From assembly GCA_019912395.1 (NCBI GenBank), contig JAIOIH010000087.1, forward strand, positions 62,001 to 126,000: 64,000 bases of DNA, written 5' to 3'. Positions 24,527 through 32,906 of the stretch are shown piece after piece. The first letter of the stretch is position 1, and each line of letters begins with the position of its first letter. This stretch comes from Flavobacteriales bacterium (GTDB lineage: Bacteria > Bacteroidota > Bacteroidia > Flavobacteriales_F > PHOS-HE28). Below the pieces are notes generated by a model. That model was given only the letters and a program-made list of their open reading frames with translations, did not search any database and was not told the origin of the DNA. The translations under genes were made by a program, and so were the position numbers.

Positions 24527-24568
24527 GGCACACTCCCGATCGGACTGGTCGTGCTGGGCGCGGTGCCG

Positions 24569-25237
24569 TCAGTACTTCAGCCGGTAGTAGGCAAGCTTCA
24601 CGTATTCGTTGTTCAGCATGATCAGGCCCTCCTCGGAGGTCCACCAGCTCCGCTCATCGAACGTGGATGAGGGTGCTCCGTGAAGCAGCACGGTGATGCC
24701 CGCCTTGCGGAAGCGATCTCGGAAAACGAAACCGATCCGCCGCAGGTGGAAGCGGTTGGAGATGACCATCACCGTATCCAGGCGCTCCGCGATGGCGAAT
24801 TCCAGGAGTGCTTCGGCTTCCTCGAAGGTGCTCGTTCCCTTGTTCAGGGTAATGGTGAGCGCCAACGGCATACCGGCGACCACGGCCGAATTGCGCGTGC
24901 ATTCGGCCTCGGTGCTATCGATGCCCAAGGCTTCCAATGCGCTGGGTACCGGCGCACCGGTGAATACGAAGCGATCACTCAGGCCCTGCTCGTACACACG
25001 TGCGGCCTCCACGCCGCGATCCTTCACGGAGCCGCCCAGCACGAACACGGCGTCCACTCGGGTCACGGGGTCCTCGGTGATGAGGTGGTTGCCCAGCGCT
25101 TGCAGGATCGGCACACGCATGCGGCAGATCAGCAACACCAAGATCAATACGACCAGTAGCCAACGGCCGATCCGCAGGAATGAGCGCCGCCGCCATGGCC
25201 GTGGTACTGGTGGGGTTGAAGGAGCAGCCACGGACAT
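24569..25237 (-). CDS. ElyC/SanA/YdcF family (DUF218) membrane protein
   Basis: 222 residues. One N-terminal transmembrane helix (WLLVVLILVLLICRMRV) precedes a DUF218 domain with 'VDAVFVLGGSVKDRGVEAAR', the conserved 'ECTRNSAVVAG' Glu-x-x-x-(S/T)-x-x-(N) region and 'VMVISNRFHLRRIGFVFRDR' (the SxxxHxxR-type pattern). Relatives such as SanA and ElyC affect cell-envelope integrity and lipid-carrier use; their chemistry is unsettled. It starts 6 bp after the VWA-like gene on the same strand. Confidence 0.85.
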   Translation of the reverse strand: MSVAAPSTPPVPRPWRRRSFLRIGRWLLVVLILVLLICRMRVPILQALGNHLITEDPVTRVDAVFVLGGSVKDRGVEAARVYEQGLSDRFVFTGAPVPSALEALGIDSTEAECTRNSAVVAGMPLALTITLNKGTSTFEEAEALLEFAIAERLDTVMVISNRFHLRRIGFVFRDRFRKAGITVLLHGAPSSTFDERSWWTSEEGLIMLNNEYVKLAYYRLKY

Positions 25238-25243
25238 GGCAAA

Positions 25244-27328
25244 TCAGTAGGCCCCACTTCTGCGGCGCAGCACCCACTCCAAGGTGAGCAGCAGCAGCAA
25301 GGGGAAGAAGAGCCAGCGGAGCCCGATCAGGTCGCTGAAGCTGGCGTGGGAGTAGGAACGTGCCTTTAGTTCGGGACGGTCCTTCAAGGCTTCGGCGATG
25401 CGGTCCATATCCGCTGGGGAACTGGCGATCCCGCCGGTGCGTGCGGCAATGTTCTCCCAAAGATCATGGTCGGCCACGGTGTTCATCATTTCAGCCACCA
25501 GCGGTTTTACCAGGAACTCGCCCTTGGCGGTCAGGCGCTCCCCGTCCAAGCTGACGGCAGCTACCCAGGTGTAGCGCCCTGCGGGAAGGACCCCGGCATC
25601 CAAGCGGTATCCGGTGCCGGAGCGGCTGAACGTATAGGCCAGCTCGCGGCCGTCCTCGTTCGTCAGGTTGATGGTGGCTTCCGGCGTGTTCACCGGCTCG
25701 AAGCTCGCATTGTACAGCTCTGCATCCAGCGTCACTTTCTCGTTCTGCTGGAACTCCCGTTCGCTGCGTACCCGGAAGCGGCTCTTGTCCTGCTTCAGCG
25801 CCAGAAGCTGCACGGTCTTCTGCACCAGCTTATCGAAGTGCGCATTCGTGTTGTTCTGCTGCATGTCCGCCAAACGCCAACGCCACAGCCCTTCACCGCA
25901 GGTGATGGCCGTGCGGCGGGCGGTCTGCGCCTGGAAGGCGAACAAGGGATAGCCGGTGCGCACGGAGCCGATGCGCTGCGTGAGGAGTGCCGTGGCGGAG
26001 CGGCCCAAGGCATACTGTGCGAACGGCACCTGGAGCGGCGGGAAGCGCTCGATGGCGCGCAGGTCCTCGCGGGCTAGGGTGAAGAGGGAGAATTCCGGCA
26101 CTGCGGCGGCCTGCACATCCGTATAGCTGCCCCGGCCACCTTGGATGTCCACGCCGCTACCGAGCAGGCTCACCTGCCGCAGATCGCTCCTTTGCCCCAC
26201 GATGGTCCAAGTGGGGATCTCCTTTTTCTCGATCCGCTGGAGCAGCGCTTGCAGGCCTTGGTCAGGGGAGGGGAGCTGGTGCAGGATCACCAGGTCGTAC
26301 TCCTCCACATTGCCGGTGAATTTGGATGCCAGCTCGTGTTCCACCGTATAGCCTTCCAGACTGCCCATGGCCAAGCGGATCGCGGCCACGTCCGGATGCG
26401 GGGCGCGCTCCAGGATCAGGATCTTACGGCGGTCGTCCAACACGTCCACGAAGATGTCCTGCACGTTGTTGGCCGTGGTCACTTCACCTTCCACCTTGCG
26501 CAAGGACACGGTGTACCGCTGGAGTCCCGCCAGTTCGGCCTTCACCATCAGCGGCACTTCAGCGATCATGGGGTCCGCGCCGATGGCGATGTCCTTGCTG
26601 GCCACTTCCTTGCCGTTATGCATCACGCTGAGCCGGGTGGTCTTGCCGCGCAAGTGATCCGCCTTCAAGCGCACGAGCAGCGGAAATTCATTGCCGAGGT
26701 AGGTGATGCGGTTGTGCTCCACATCGCGCAGCACCAGGTCCGGCCGGATGGTGGTATCGCCCAGCATGATGGGGAATACCGGCACGCCCAAACGCTCGGC
26801 TGCCAAGCGCGGATCGCGCCCCCGGTTGTAAATGCCATCGCCATCGATCACCACGGCGCCCAGGTCCGGGCCGGCAAAGCGGTCGTACACCGCACGGAAA
26901 AGCTGGTCAATATCGGTCTGGCCTTCCTGTTGGGTGAATTGAAGACCCTCGCTCACGTTGCTGCCGTAAGTGAATGCACGCACCTCGTAGCGGTCGCCCA
27001 AGGTGTTCGACAGGTCTTCCAGCGCTTTGGCGTAGGCGTTCCGGAAGGCGACGGTATCACCCGTGGCCAGGAGGGAAGAAGAACCATCGTGCGCCAGCAC
27101 CACCACGGGTTTGCGCACTTCCCGCAAAAGGATGCGGACCATCGGTTCCAGCAGGAAGAAGGCCAGCATGGCGATCACCAGGGCACGGAACGTTCCCATG
27201 GCCCATTGCAACGCCGGGCTCCATCCGTTGCGCTCCCGCGTGCCGCGATACAGCAGCCAAGCGCACAGCACGCCAAGCAACACGCACAGCGGGGCCAGCC
27301 AAAGGGAATAAGCGGTGGTAAGTGTCAC
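25244..27328 (-). CDS. Large inner-membrane protein with VWA-like domain
   Basis: 694 residues with a GTG start at 27328 that directly opens a transmembrane helix. Two N-terminal helices ('LWLAPLCVLLGVLCAWLLY' and 'FRALVIAMLAFFLLEPMV') are followed by a von-Willebrand-A-like region beginning VVVLAHDGSSSL (DxSxS MIDAS pattern), a glutamine-amidotransferase-like/flipped region ('EYDLVILHQLPSPDQGLQAL'), then beta-rich segments and a C-terminal helix (LRWLFFPLLLLLTLEWVLRRR). Similar BatA/BatB-neighbour proteins occur in Bacteroidota, but no Bat operon is adjacent. Probably cotranscribed with the YdcF-like gene. Function unknown. Confidence 0.8.
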   Translation of the reverse strand: MTLTTAYSLWLAPLCVLLGVLCAWLLYRGTRERNGWSPALQWAMGTFRALVIAMLAFFLLEPMVRILLREVRKPVVVLAHDGSSSLLATGDTVAFRNAYAKALEDLSNTLGDRYEVRAFTYGSNVSEGLQFTQQEGQTDIDQLFRAVYDRFAGPDLGAVVIDGDGIYNRGRDPRLAAERLGVPVFPIMLGDTTIRPDLVLRDVEHNRITYLGNEFPLLVRLKADHLRGKTTRLSVMHNGKEVASKDIAIGADPMIAEVPLMVKAELAGLQRYTVSLRKVEGEVTTANNVQDIFVDVLDDRRKILILERAPHPDVAAIRLAMGSLEGYTVEHELASKFTGNVEEYDLVILHQLPSPDQGLQALLQRIEKKEIPTWTIVGQRSDLRQVSLLGSGVDIQGGRGSYTDVQAAAVPEFSLFTLAREDLRAIERFPPLQVPFAQYALGRSATALLTQRIGSVRTGYPLFAFQAQTARRTAITCGEGLWRWRLADMQQNNTNAHFDKLVQKTVQLLALKQDKSRFRVRSEREFQQNEKVTLDAELYNASFEPVNTPEATINLTNEDGRELAYTFSRSGTGYRLDAGVLPAGRYTWVAAVSLDGERLTAKGEFLVKPLVAEMMNTVADHDLWENIAARTGGIASSPADMDRIAEALKDRPELKARSYSHASFSDLIGLRWLFFPLLLLLTLEWVLRRRSGAY

Positions 27329-27380
27329 GGGTGCGAAGATCGCGCTATTCAGGGGAACGCTGGAAGCTCACTTTGGAGCA

Positions 27381-27502
27381 GACGATCAGATGATCAGAAA
27401 AACAGATGATCAAATGCCGTTACCGCGACGCGCGCAAATAAGGCGGGCTACTGCTCCCCTCAATTTTCGTTGCGCTTCCGTTGCGTCGTAGCGTCGTTGC
27501 GG
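27381..27502. repeat. Two word-repeat clusters (CAGATGATCA words; CGTTGCG words)
   Basis: 27381-27416 is built from GATCAGATGATCAGA-type words, and 27468-27502 from CGTTGCG/TCGTTGCG/CGTCGT words. No coding frame was found between the two minus-strand genes here. Confidence 0.6.
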
Positions 27503-27518
27503 TTTTCCTTCTTGTGGA

Positions 27519-28265
27519 TCACGTCAGCATACCGCCACAGACATGCAGCGTTTGCCCGGTGATGTAGCTGCTGAGGTCGCTGCCGAGGAACACGCACGCA
27601 TTGGCCACGTCCGTGGGTGTGCCGCCTCGCTTCAAGGGAATGCCATCGCGCCAGCCTTGCACGGTCTTCTCGTCCAAGGCACCGGTCATCTCCGTTTCGA
27701 TGAAGCCCGGCGCCACCGCATTGCTGCGGATGTTGCGGCTGCCCAGTTCCAAGGCCACGCTCTTGGTGAAGCCGATCACGCCCGCCTTGCTGGCCGCATA
27801 GTTCGACTGGCCGGCGTTGCCCTTCACGCCCACCACGCTGCTCATGTTGATGATGCTGCCACTGCGCTGCTTCAGCATGGTGCGCATCACCGCCTTGGTC
27901 ATGTTGAACACGCTCTTCAGGTTAGTGTTGATCACCGCATCGAAATCGGCTTCGCTCATCCGCATCAGCAACTGGTCCTTGGTGATCCCGGCGTTGTTCA
28001 CTAGGATATCCAGTTTGCCAAAGGCCTCCACCACCTGGTCCACCGTGGCCTGTGCCGCGTTGAAATCGCCCGCATTGCTCTGGAGGGCGAGCACCCTGCG
28101 GCCGCCCTTGCTCAGCTCCGCCGCCAAGGCGTTCGCCTTTTCCGGGCTGCTCACGTAGGTGAACGCCACATCCGCGCCTTCCTCCAGAAAGCGCTCCACG
28201 ATGCCTCTGCCAATGCCCCGCGTACCGCCGGTAACCAGGGCTGCCTTGCCTTGTAATAGTGCCAT
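27519..28265 (-). CDS. fabG: 3-oxoacyl-[acyl-carrier-protein] reductase
   Basis: 248 residues, the classical short-chain dehydrogenase length. The NADPH-binding TGGTRGIGRGI (residues 12-22), NNAG (LVNNAGITKDQ), catalytic Ser (INMSSVVG), Tyr and Lys (NYAASKAG) and the C-terminal 'DLSSYITGQTLHVCGGM' are all present. FabG reduces 3-ketoacyl-ACP in fatty-acid elongation. It stands alone rather than in a fab cluster. The ATG is 4 bases after TATCTTCG. Confidence 0.93.
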   Translation of the reverse strand: MALLQGKAALVTGGTRGIGRGIVERFLEEGADVAFTYVSSPEKANALAAELSKGGRRVLALQSNAGDFNAAQATVDQVVEAFGKLDILVNNAGITKDQLLMRMSEADFDAVINTNLKSVFNMTKAVMRTMLKQRSGSIINMSSVVGVKGNAGQSNYAASKAGVIGFTKSVALELGSRNIRSNAVAPGFIETEMTGALDEKTVQGWRDGIPLKRGGTPTDVANACVFLGSDLSSYITGQTLHVCGGMLT

Positions 28266-28269
28266 GGGG

Positions 28270-28277
28270 CGAAGATA
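28270..28277 (-). promoter_or_regulatory. -7 box (TATCTTCG) of fabG
   Basis: TATCTTCG, then CCCC, then ATG on the minus strand. Same geometry as at 19689-19696 and 9833-9840. Suggests a leaderless mRNA. Confidence 0.5.
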
Positions 28278-28280
28278 GCT

Positions 28281-28316
28281 TTGTCAGTTGTCCGGTGTTC
28301 GTTGTCAGGCTGACAG
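28281..28316. repeat. GTTGTC-word cluster
   Basis: Degenerate words TTGTCAGTTGTCCGG and GTTCGTTGTCAGG, ending in CTGACAG that pairs with an upstream CTGTCAG-type word only imperfectly. Same word family as 59078-59312. Confidence 0.6.
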
Positions 28317-28357
28317 CGCCAAAGCGCTCTGCAATCGAAAGCTCAGCTGCATTGCCC

Positions 28358-28365
28358 TAAATTCG
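28358..28365 (+). promoter_or_regulatory. -7 box (TAAATTCG) of the delta-60 repeat gene
   Basis: TAAATTCG matches TAnnTTYG, 36 bases before the ATG at 28402. No -33 TTTG was recognised. Confidence 0.4.
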
Positions 28366-28401
28366 TGTTCACCAAGGTAGCGCCATCGAAAATGACCCAC
28401 C

Positions 28402-29958
28402 ATGAAAATCGTTGGACCCACCCTGACCGCTTTACTCCTCGTCCTTGGTACAACAACCTTCGCTCAATCGGGTAGCCTGGATAGTGACTTTCATGGGGAC
28501 GGGTTAGTGACCACCAGCTTCGGAACGGGTCCGAGCATGGGTGCTTCAGTTGTGATCCAATTGGATGGAAAGGTCATAGTGGCTGGATACTCATATGCTG
28601 ACTTACATCGCGTTTTTGCCTTGGCCCGGTACAATACGGATGGTTCTCTCGACAACAGCTTCGGTGCAAGTGGTAAAGTGACCACCGGCTTCGGAACCGG
28701 TAATGCCCAAGGATGGTCAGTAGCCATCCAGCCGGACGGCAAGATCGTTGTGGTTGGAAGCGCGCGTGTCGGCACCACTGCTGACCTCGCTATAGCAAGG
28801 TACAATACGAGTGGCACCCTCGACACCAGCTTTGGTATTGACGGTAAGGTGACCACTGACTACGCTGGGGGACAGGATTATGGATATTCAGTCGCGATAC
28901 AGCATGACGGAAGGATCGTAGTGGCCGGATCCACGAGTTTGAGCTTTGCCGTGGATCTCGCTTTAGCCCGGTACAATATGGATGGCACACTGGACGGCAG
29001 CTTTGGTGTTGGCGGTAAAGCAACCACCGCCTTTGGAACGGCCCCCGACCAAGCTCGGTCTGTTGTAATCCAGCCGGACGGGATGATCGTGGTGGCTGGT
29101 TTTGCGAGTATCAGTTCAGGTAAGGATTTCGTACTAGCCCGGTACGACACGAATGGCAACCTCGATAGCGGCTTCGGTGTAGAAGGTAAAGTGATCATTG
29201 ACTTTGCTGCCTGGCATGACTACGGATATTCAGTGCTCATCGATGTGGCCGGAAAAATCGTTGTGGCGGGTTACGCGGAGAATGCTACAGATGTTGATTT
29301 TGCTTTAGCTCGTTTCAATACGAACGGTATCATCGACCCCAGCTTCGGTGTAAATGGTAAAGTGATCACTGACTTTGCAGCGGATGATGACTACGGATTT
29401 TCAGTCGCCATTCAGCAGGATGGGAAGATCGTTGTGGCTGGAAACACGCGCATAGGCATTCATTCGGATTTCGCTATGGCTCGATACAATACCGATGGCA
29501 CCTTAGACAACAGCTTTGGTGGGGACGGGCAAGTAACCACTGACTTTGGGACGGGCTATAACCACGCGTACGCAGTCGCGATCCAGCCAAATGGAAGGAT
29601 CGTGGTGGCCGGATTCTCGGGCTTCGGCGACGATGCTGACTTCGCGGTGGCCCGTTACCTCTCCGGCCTGGACATTGGCGTGATCGAATTCTCCCTCATC
29701 AACAACGCGCTGCTCATTTATCCGAACCCGATCCAGGATCACGCGACGCTGAAGTACACCTTGCAGACCGCCGAGACCATCACCATTCAGCTGCTCGATA
29801 TGCAGGGAAAGGCCGTACAGACTTTCGTTGAGGGGCAGCACCAGGCAGCAGGTGCGCACCAACAAGCCATTGATCTCCCTGAGGCCTTGCCATCGGGTAG
29901 CTACCTCATCGCTATCTCTTCGCCCAAGGGCAGGTTTACGGTGCAGGTGGTGAAATAG
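28402..29958 (+). CDS. T9SS-exported delta-60 repeat protein
   Basis: 518 residues. Signal peptide (MKIVGPTLTALLLVLGTTTF), then seven delta-60 repeats of about 57 residues, each with the signature '(N/S/T)LD.SFG..GKVTT..G' followed by 'SVAIQPDGKIVVAG' and 'DFALARYNTDG'. Such repeats form beta-propeller-like structures and are often found in large surface or secreted proteins. The C-terminal 75 residues are a type A sorting domain ('LLIYPNPIQDHATL', 'LPSGSYLIAISSPKGRF'). Base composition looks lower in G+C than neighbours. A surface-exposed or adhesive role is inferred. Confidence 0.92.
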   Translation: MKIVGPTLTALLLVLGTTTFAQSGSLDSDFHGDGLVTTSFGTGPSMGASVVIQLDGKVIVAGYSYADLHRVFALARYNTDGSLDNSFGASGKVTTGFGTGNAQGWSVAIQPDGKIVVVGSARVGTTADLAIARYNTSGTLDTSFGIDGKVTTDYAGGQDYGYSVAIQHDGRIVVAGSTSLSFAVDLALARYNMDGTLDGSFGVGGKATTAFGTAPDQARSVVIQPDGMIVVAGFASISSGKDFVLARYDTNGNLDSGFGVEGKVIIDFAAWHDYGYSVLIDVAGKIVVAGYAENATDVDFALARFNTNGIIDPSFGVNGKVITDFAADDDYGFSVAIQQDGKIVVAGNTRIGIHSDFAMARYNTDGTLDNSFGGDGQVTTDFGTGYNHAYAVAIQPNGRIVVAGFSGFGDDADFAVARYLSGLDIGVIEFSLINNALLIYPNPIQDHATLKYTLQTAETITIQLLDMQGKAVQTFVEGQHQAAGAHQQAIDLPEALPSGSYLIAISSPKGRFTVQVVK

Positions 29959-30040
29959 GGGGAGCACGCGCTCCAACGCACGTCATTGCGAGCGGGTATC
30001 ACGCGGGAAATGAGGGCGGACCATGCCGCACCTTCGCACG

Positions 30041-30544
30041 CTAGGTGCGCGTGAAATATCGTTTTCGTGCCCACCGAAGGAACAAGGCCATGATGCCGGC
30101 GACCAGGACGATGACCGGGGAGGCGAACAATAAGGTCCAATACAATGGCTTCGCGATGTAGTTGAGCGTGTCCAATTGTAAAGGTGCTGAACCCAAAAGA
30201 CCTTCACCGATGAAGGCAACGGAACTGAACAGCAGCGTGGTGGCCAGAACGCTCATGAAGCCGGTGGCCAAGCTGAAAAAGAACGCATTCCTGTTGTTTA
30301 TCAGGACCTCCTTGCCGGCCCATCGGCCGAACAGCGTGCCGATGAGCGGCCCCCCGACAAGGCAGATGGCTGATTGGAGCGGCCAGTTCGTTACGAGTTC
30401 GATGGCACCGTTCAGGTTCCAGTCATCGAACGGCATCAAGATCACCGCTGCACAGAGCAGGCCCACGAACATCGCGTTCCGGGCATAGCGTCCCCCGATC
30501 TTTTTGGCCAGAAGCCCTTGCTCGGGGTCGCTTGATCGTTCCAT
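30041..30544 (-). CDS. Four-helix integral membrane protein, unknown function
   Basis: 167 residues. About four hydrophobic segments ('NAMFVGLLCAAVILMPF', 'LQSAICLVGGPLIGTLFG', 'AFFFSLATGFMSVLATTLLF', 'PLYWTLLFASPVIVLVAGIM') and a basic C-terminus (RWARKRYFTRT). No family was recognised. It lies 21 bp downstream of sucD on the same strand, so readthrough is likely. Confidence 0.7.
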   Translation of the reverse strand: MERSSDPEQGLLAKKIGGRYARNAMFVGLLCAAVILMPFDDWNLNGAIELVTNWPLQSAICLVGGPLIGTLFGRWAGKEVLINNRNAFFFSLATGFMSVLATTLLFSSVAFIGEGLLGSAPLQLDTLNYIAKPLYWTLLFASPVIVLVAGIMALFLRWARKRYFTRT

Positions 30545-30565
30545 GGATCAAGAAGAAGATCCAAT

Positions 30566-31435
30566 TCAACCCAGCACCTCCTTCACCTTCGCACCGATGG
30601 TAGCAGGGCTGTCCACCACGTGGATGCCGCATTCGCGCATCACTTTCTTCTTGGCGGCGGCACTTTCGTCGGCACCGCTCACGATGGCGCCGGCGTGGCC
30701 CATGGTGCGGCCTGCGGGGGCGGTCTCCCCGGCGATAAAGCCGACGACGGGCTTCTTGCAATGCTCCTTGATCCAATGTGCTGCGCGGATCTCCAGGTCG
30801 CCGCCGATCTCGCCGATCATTACGATGGCCTCGGTGTCCTTGTCGTTCGCGAAGAGCTGAACGGCTTCGAGCGTGGTGGTGCCGATGATCGGGTCGCCAC
30901 CGATGCCGATGGCGGTGCTTATGCCCAGGCCCGCCTTCACCACTTGGTCGGCGGCCTCGTATGTCAATGTGCCGCTCTTCGAGACGATGCCGATCTTGCC
31001 TTTCTTGAAGACGAAGCCCGGCATGATGCCCACTTTGCATTCGTCGGCGGTGATCACGCCGGGGCAGTTGGGGCCGATCAAGGTGCAGTCCTTGCCCTTG
31101 ATGTACTCGCGGGCCATCACCATGTCCTTCACGGGGATGCCCTCGGTGATGCAGACGATCACCTTGATGCCCGCTTCCGCTGCTTCCATGATGGCGTCGG
31201 CCGCGAATGGCGGTGGAACGAAGATGATGCTGACGTTCGCGCCCGTCTCTTTCACGGCTGCGCTAACGGTCTCGAACACCGGACGGTCCAAGTGCTTCTG
31301 GCCACCCTTGCCCGGAGTGACACCACCCACGACGTTCGTTCCGTACTCGATCATCTGCGTGGCATGGAAGGTGCCTTCGCTGCCGGTGAACCCTTGTACG
31401 ATCACCTTGCTCTGCTTGTTGACGAGTACGCTCAT
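30566..31435 (-). CDS. sucD: Succinate-CoA ligase, alpha subunit
   Basis: 289 residues from the Met at 31435 ([20 protein letters not shown]), the normal length and N-terminus. A longer frame to 31522 adds sequence from the neighbouring hairpin repeat. SucD binds CoA and is phosphorylated on His during substrate-level phosphorylation in the TCA cycle. The CoA-binding Rossmann block ([13 protein letters not shown]), '[20 protein letters not shown]' and the active-site His in [11 protein letters not shown] are present. The beta subunit gene sucC is not adjacent. A TAAATTCG box sits at 31465-31472. Confidence 0.96.
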   Translation of the reverse strand: MSVLVNKQSKVIVQGFTGSEGTFHATQMIEYGTNVVGGVTPGKGGQKHLDRPVFETVSAAVKETGANVSIIFVPPPFAADAIMEAAEAGIKVIVCITEGIPVKDMVMAREYIKGKDCTLIGPNCPGVITADECKVGIMPGFVFKKGKIGIVSKSGTLTYEAADQVVKAGLGISTAIGIGGDPIIGTTTLEAVQLFANDKDTEAIVMIGEIGGDLEIRAAHWIKEHCKKPVVGFIAGETAPAGRTMGHAGAIVSGADESAAAKKKVMRECGIHVVDSPATIGAKVKEVLG

Positions 31436-31464
31436 GGAATTTGCTGTTTTCGGGAATAGGGCGG

Positions 31465-31472
31465 CGAATTTA
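31465..31472 (-). promoter_or_regulatory. -7 box (TAAATTCG) of sucD
   Basis: TAAATTCG on the minus strand, 29 bases before the ATG at 31435, matches TAnnTTYG. Confidence 0.4.
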
Positions 31473-31496
31473 GGCCAACTGCACGGACTCCGTTTT

Positions 31497-31574
31497 TGAA
31501 CCACGGAATAACACGGATCCACACGGATAAATGCGGCTCATCAACCGTGTTTATCCACTTCCATCCGTGGTTCC
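31497..31574. repeat. CACGG-word inverted repeat
   Basis: Left arm GAACCACGGAATAACACGGA (31497 on) followed by further CACACGGATAAA words; right arm CCGTGTTTATCC...ATCCGTGGTTC (31546-31574). The outer 9 bases GAACCACGG/CCGTGGTTC are perfectly complementary. It lies between the divergent ends of the MFS and sucD units. Confidence 0.8.
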
Positions 31575-31617
31575 TCTTATTGGCATAACCACGCCGACTG
31601 GCGCGGTCATGGGATCC

Positions 31618-32823
31618 CTACAACACAGCCGTGGAGGACGGGTCCGCGGCCATTCGCTCGCGCCCTGCCCGCTGGAAGGCCAGCACAAGGAGCAACGCGC
31701 CCACCATCAGAATGGCCCCGCCGATGTAGGGTGCGGTGAAGTGCAGACCATAGAGGGCACCCCCCAAGAGCGGCCCGGCGATCCGCGCCAAGGACCCGAA
31801 GCTTTGGTTCATCCCCAGCACTTGCCCTTGTTCCTTGCCGTCGGCCAGGCTGCTCAGCAGGGAGGAGATGCTCGGCATCATGCAACCGTTCGCACCGGCC
31901 AGCAACACCATCGGGATCAGGGCCCAAGGAAAGAAATGGCCCACCGGCACAAGGGGGGTCCCCAGTAGGCCCAATCCCACCAGAATGCAGCCGTAGACCA
32001 TCAATTTCGCCTCTCCGAATTTTCGCGCCAACACGCCCACCAGACCGCCCTGCACAATGGCGGAGCTGAAGCCGATGAAGGCGAACATGTAGCCGATATG
32101 CGCCTCGTCCAGGCCGTAGCGCTGCTCCCACAGCAACGCCACGGTGATGGTCATCATGCTGAAGGCCGTGATGTAAATGAAGCTGGTGAGGAAGAGGTCC
32201 CGGAAGCGCGGGTTGCCCAAGGCCTTGATGGCCAGGGTCACGGGCTTCATTTGCACTTTGTGCGTGCTGTCGCGTTCGTGGTGCGATTCCGGAAGGAAGA
32301 GCAGCACGAGCAACAGGTTGATCAGACTGAGGGACATCGCCGCGTAGCCCACGGCATCCATGCCGTAGTGCTGCTTGAGGAAACCGCCCACCGGTGGGCC
32401 AAAGATGAAGCCCAGTCCGAAGGCGGCGCCGATCATGCCCAACGCTTTCGCACGGAGTTCGCGCGGAGTGACATCCGTGATGTACGCCTGCGAGGTGGCG
32501 ATGTTGGCGGAACCGATCCCCGCCATGGCACGGGCCAGCAGAAGCACCACGATGGTGCGCGCGTTCGCCAAGAGCAGGAATGCCATGGCCGTGATGAACA
32601 CCGTGCCGGCGATCACCGGCCTGCGCCCATGCTTGTCGCTGAGGCTGCCCCAGAACGGCGAAAAGGCAAAGTTCATCAGCGCATACACCGCCATGATCAG
32701 TCCGACGACAAAGGAGGATGCGCCCAGCTCCGTGGCGTAGATCGGCAGGATGGGGATCACCAGTCCGAAGCCCAGCAGGTCGATGAAGACCGTGAGGTAG
32801 AGGATGTACAGCTTGCGGTCCAT
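31618..32823 (-). CDS. MFS multidrug/tetracycline-type efflux transporter
   Basis: 401 residues, 12 transmembrane helices expected. The N-terminal '[20 protein letters not shown]' and the loop 2-3 motif [12 protein letters not shown] (G-x-L-(S/A)-D-(R/K)-x-G-R-R/K) define the TetA/MdtG-type drug:H+ antiporter group; '[20 protein letters not shown]' is the antiporter motif C. Substrate unknown. An alternative frame of similar length on the same strand has Arg/Gly/Pro-rich composition and was discarded. Confidence 0.9.
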   Translation of the reverse strand: MDRKLYILYLTVFIDLLGFGLVIPILPIYATELGASSFVVGLIMAVYALMNFAFSPFWGSLSDKHGRRPVIAGTVFITAMAFLLLANARTIVVLLLARAMAGIGSANIATSQAYITDVTPRELRAKALGMIGAAFGLGFIFGPPVGGFLKQHYGMDAVGYAAMSLSLINLLLVLLFLPESHHERDSTHKVQMKPVTLAIKALGNPRFRDLFLTSFIYITAFSMMTITVALLWEQRYGLDEAHIGYMFAFIGFSSAIVQGGLVGVLARKFGEAKLMVYGCILVGLGLLGTPLVPVGHFFPWALIPMVLLAGANGCMMPSISSLLSSLADGKEQGQVLGMNQSFGSLARIAGPLLGGALYGLHFTAPYIGGAILMVGALLLVLAFQRAGRERMAADPSSTAVL

Positions 32824-32836
32824 GCAAAAAGGGGCG

Positions 32837-32844
32837 CGAATTTA
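32837..32844 (-). promoter_or_regulatory. -7 box (TAAATTCG) of the MFS gene, within a small hairpin
   Basis: TAAATTCG lies inside GCGCGA-n5-TCGCGC (32834-32850) on the minus strand, 13 bases before the ATG. The hairpin overlaps the box and could affect start-site use. Confidence 0.4.
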
Positions 32845-32857
32845 TCGCGCATTCCTT

Positions 32858-32906
32858 GGGGTGAGGTGCCAGGGTGCGAGAGGGTGGGCCCTCACTCTCT
32901 CACCCC
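32858..32906. repeat. GGGTGNGAG-word hairpin
   Basis: Words GGGGTGAGG, GGGTGCGAGAGGGTG on the left and CTCACTCTCTCACCCC on the right are inverted complements with changes. The stop codon of the NDH-2 gene (32900-32902) lies in the right arm. It may act as a terminator of the NDH-2 transcript. Confidence 0.6.

Noticed and set aside
26141-27409. 422-codon plus-strand frame opposite the VWA-like gene
   Set aside because: Composition is His/Gln/Arg-rich and has no domain; shadow frame.
31607-32827. Alternative 406-codon frame on the same strand as the MFS gene
   Set aside because: Pro/Gly/Arg-rich and without transmembrane helices; the overlapping frame has 12 helices and the MFS motif.
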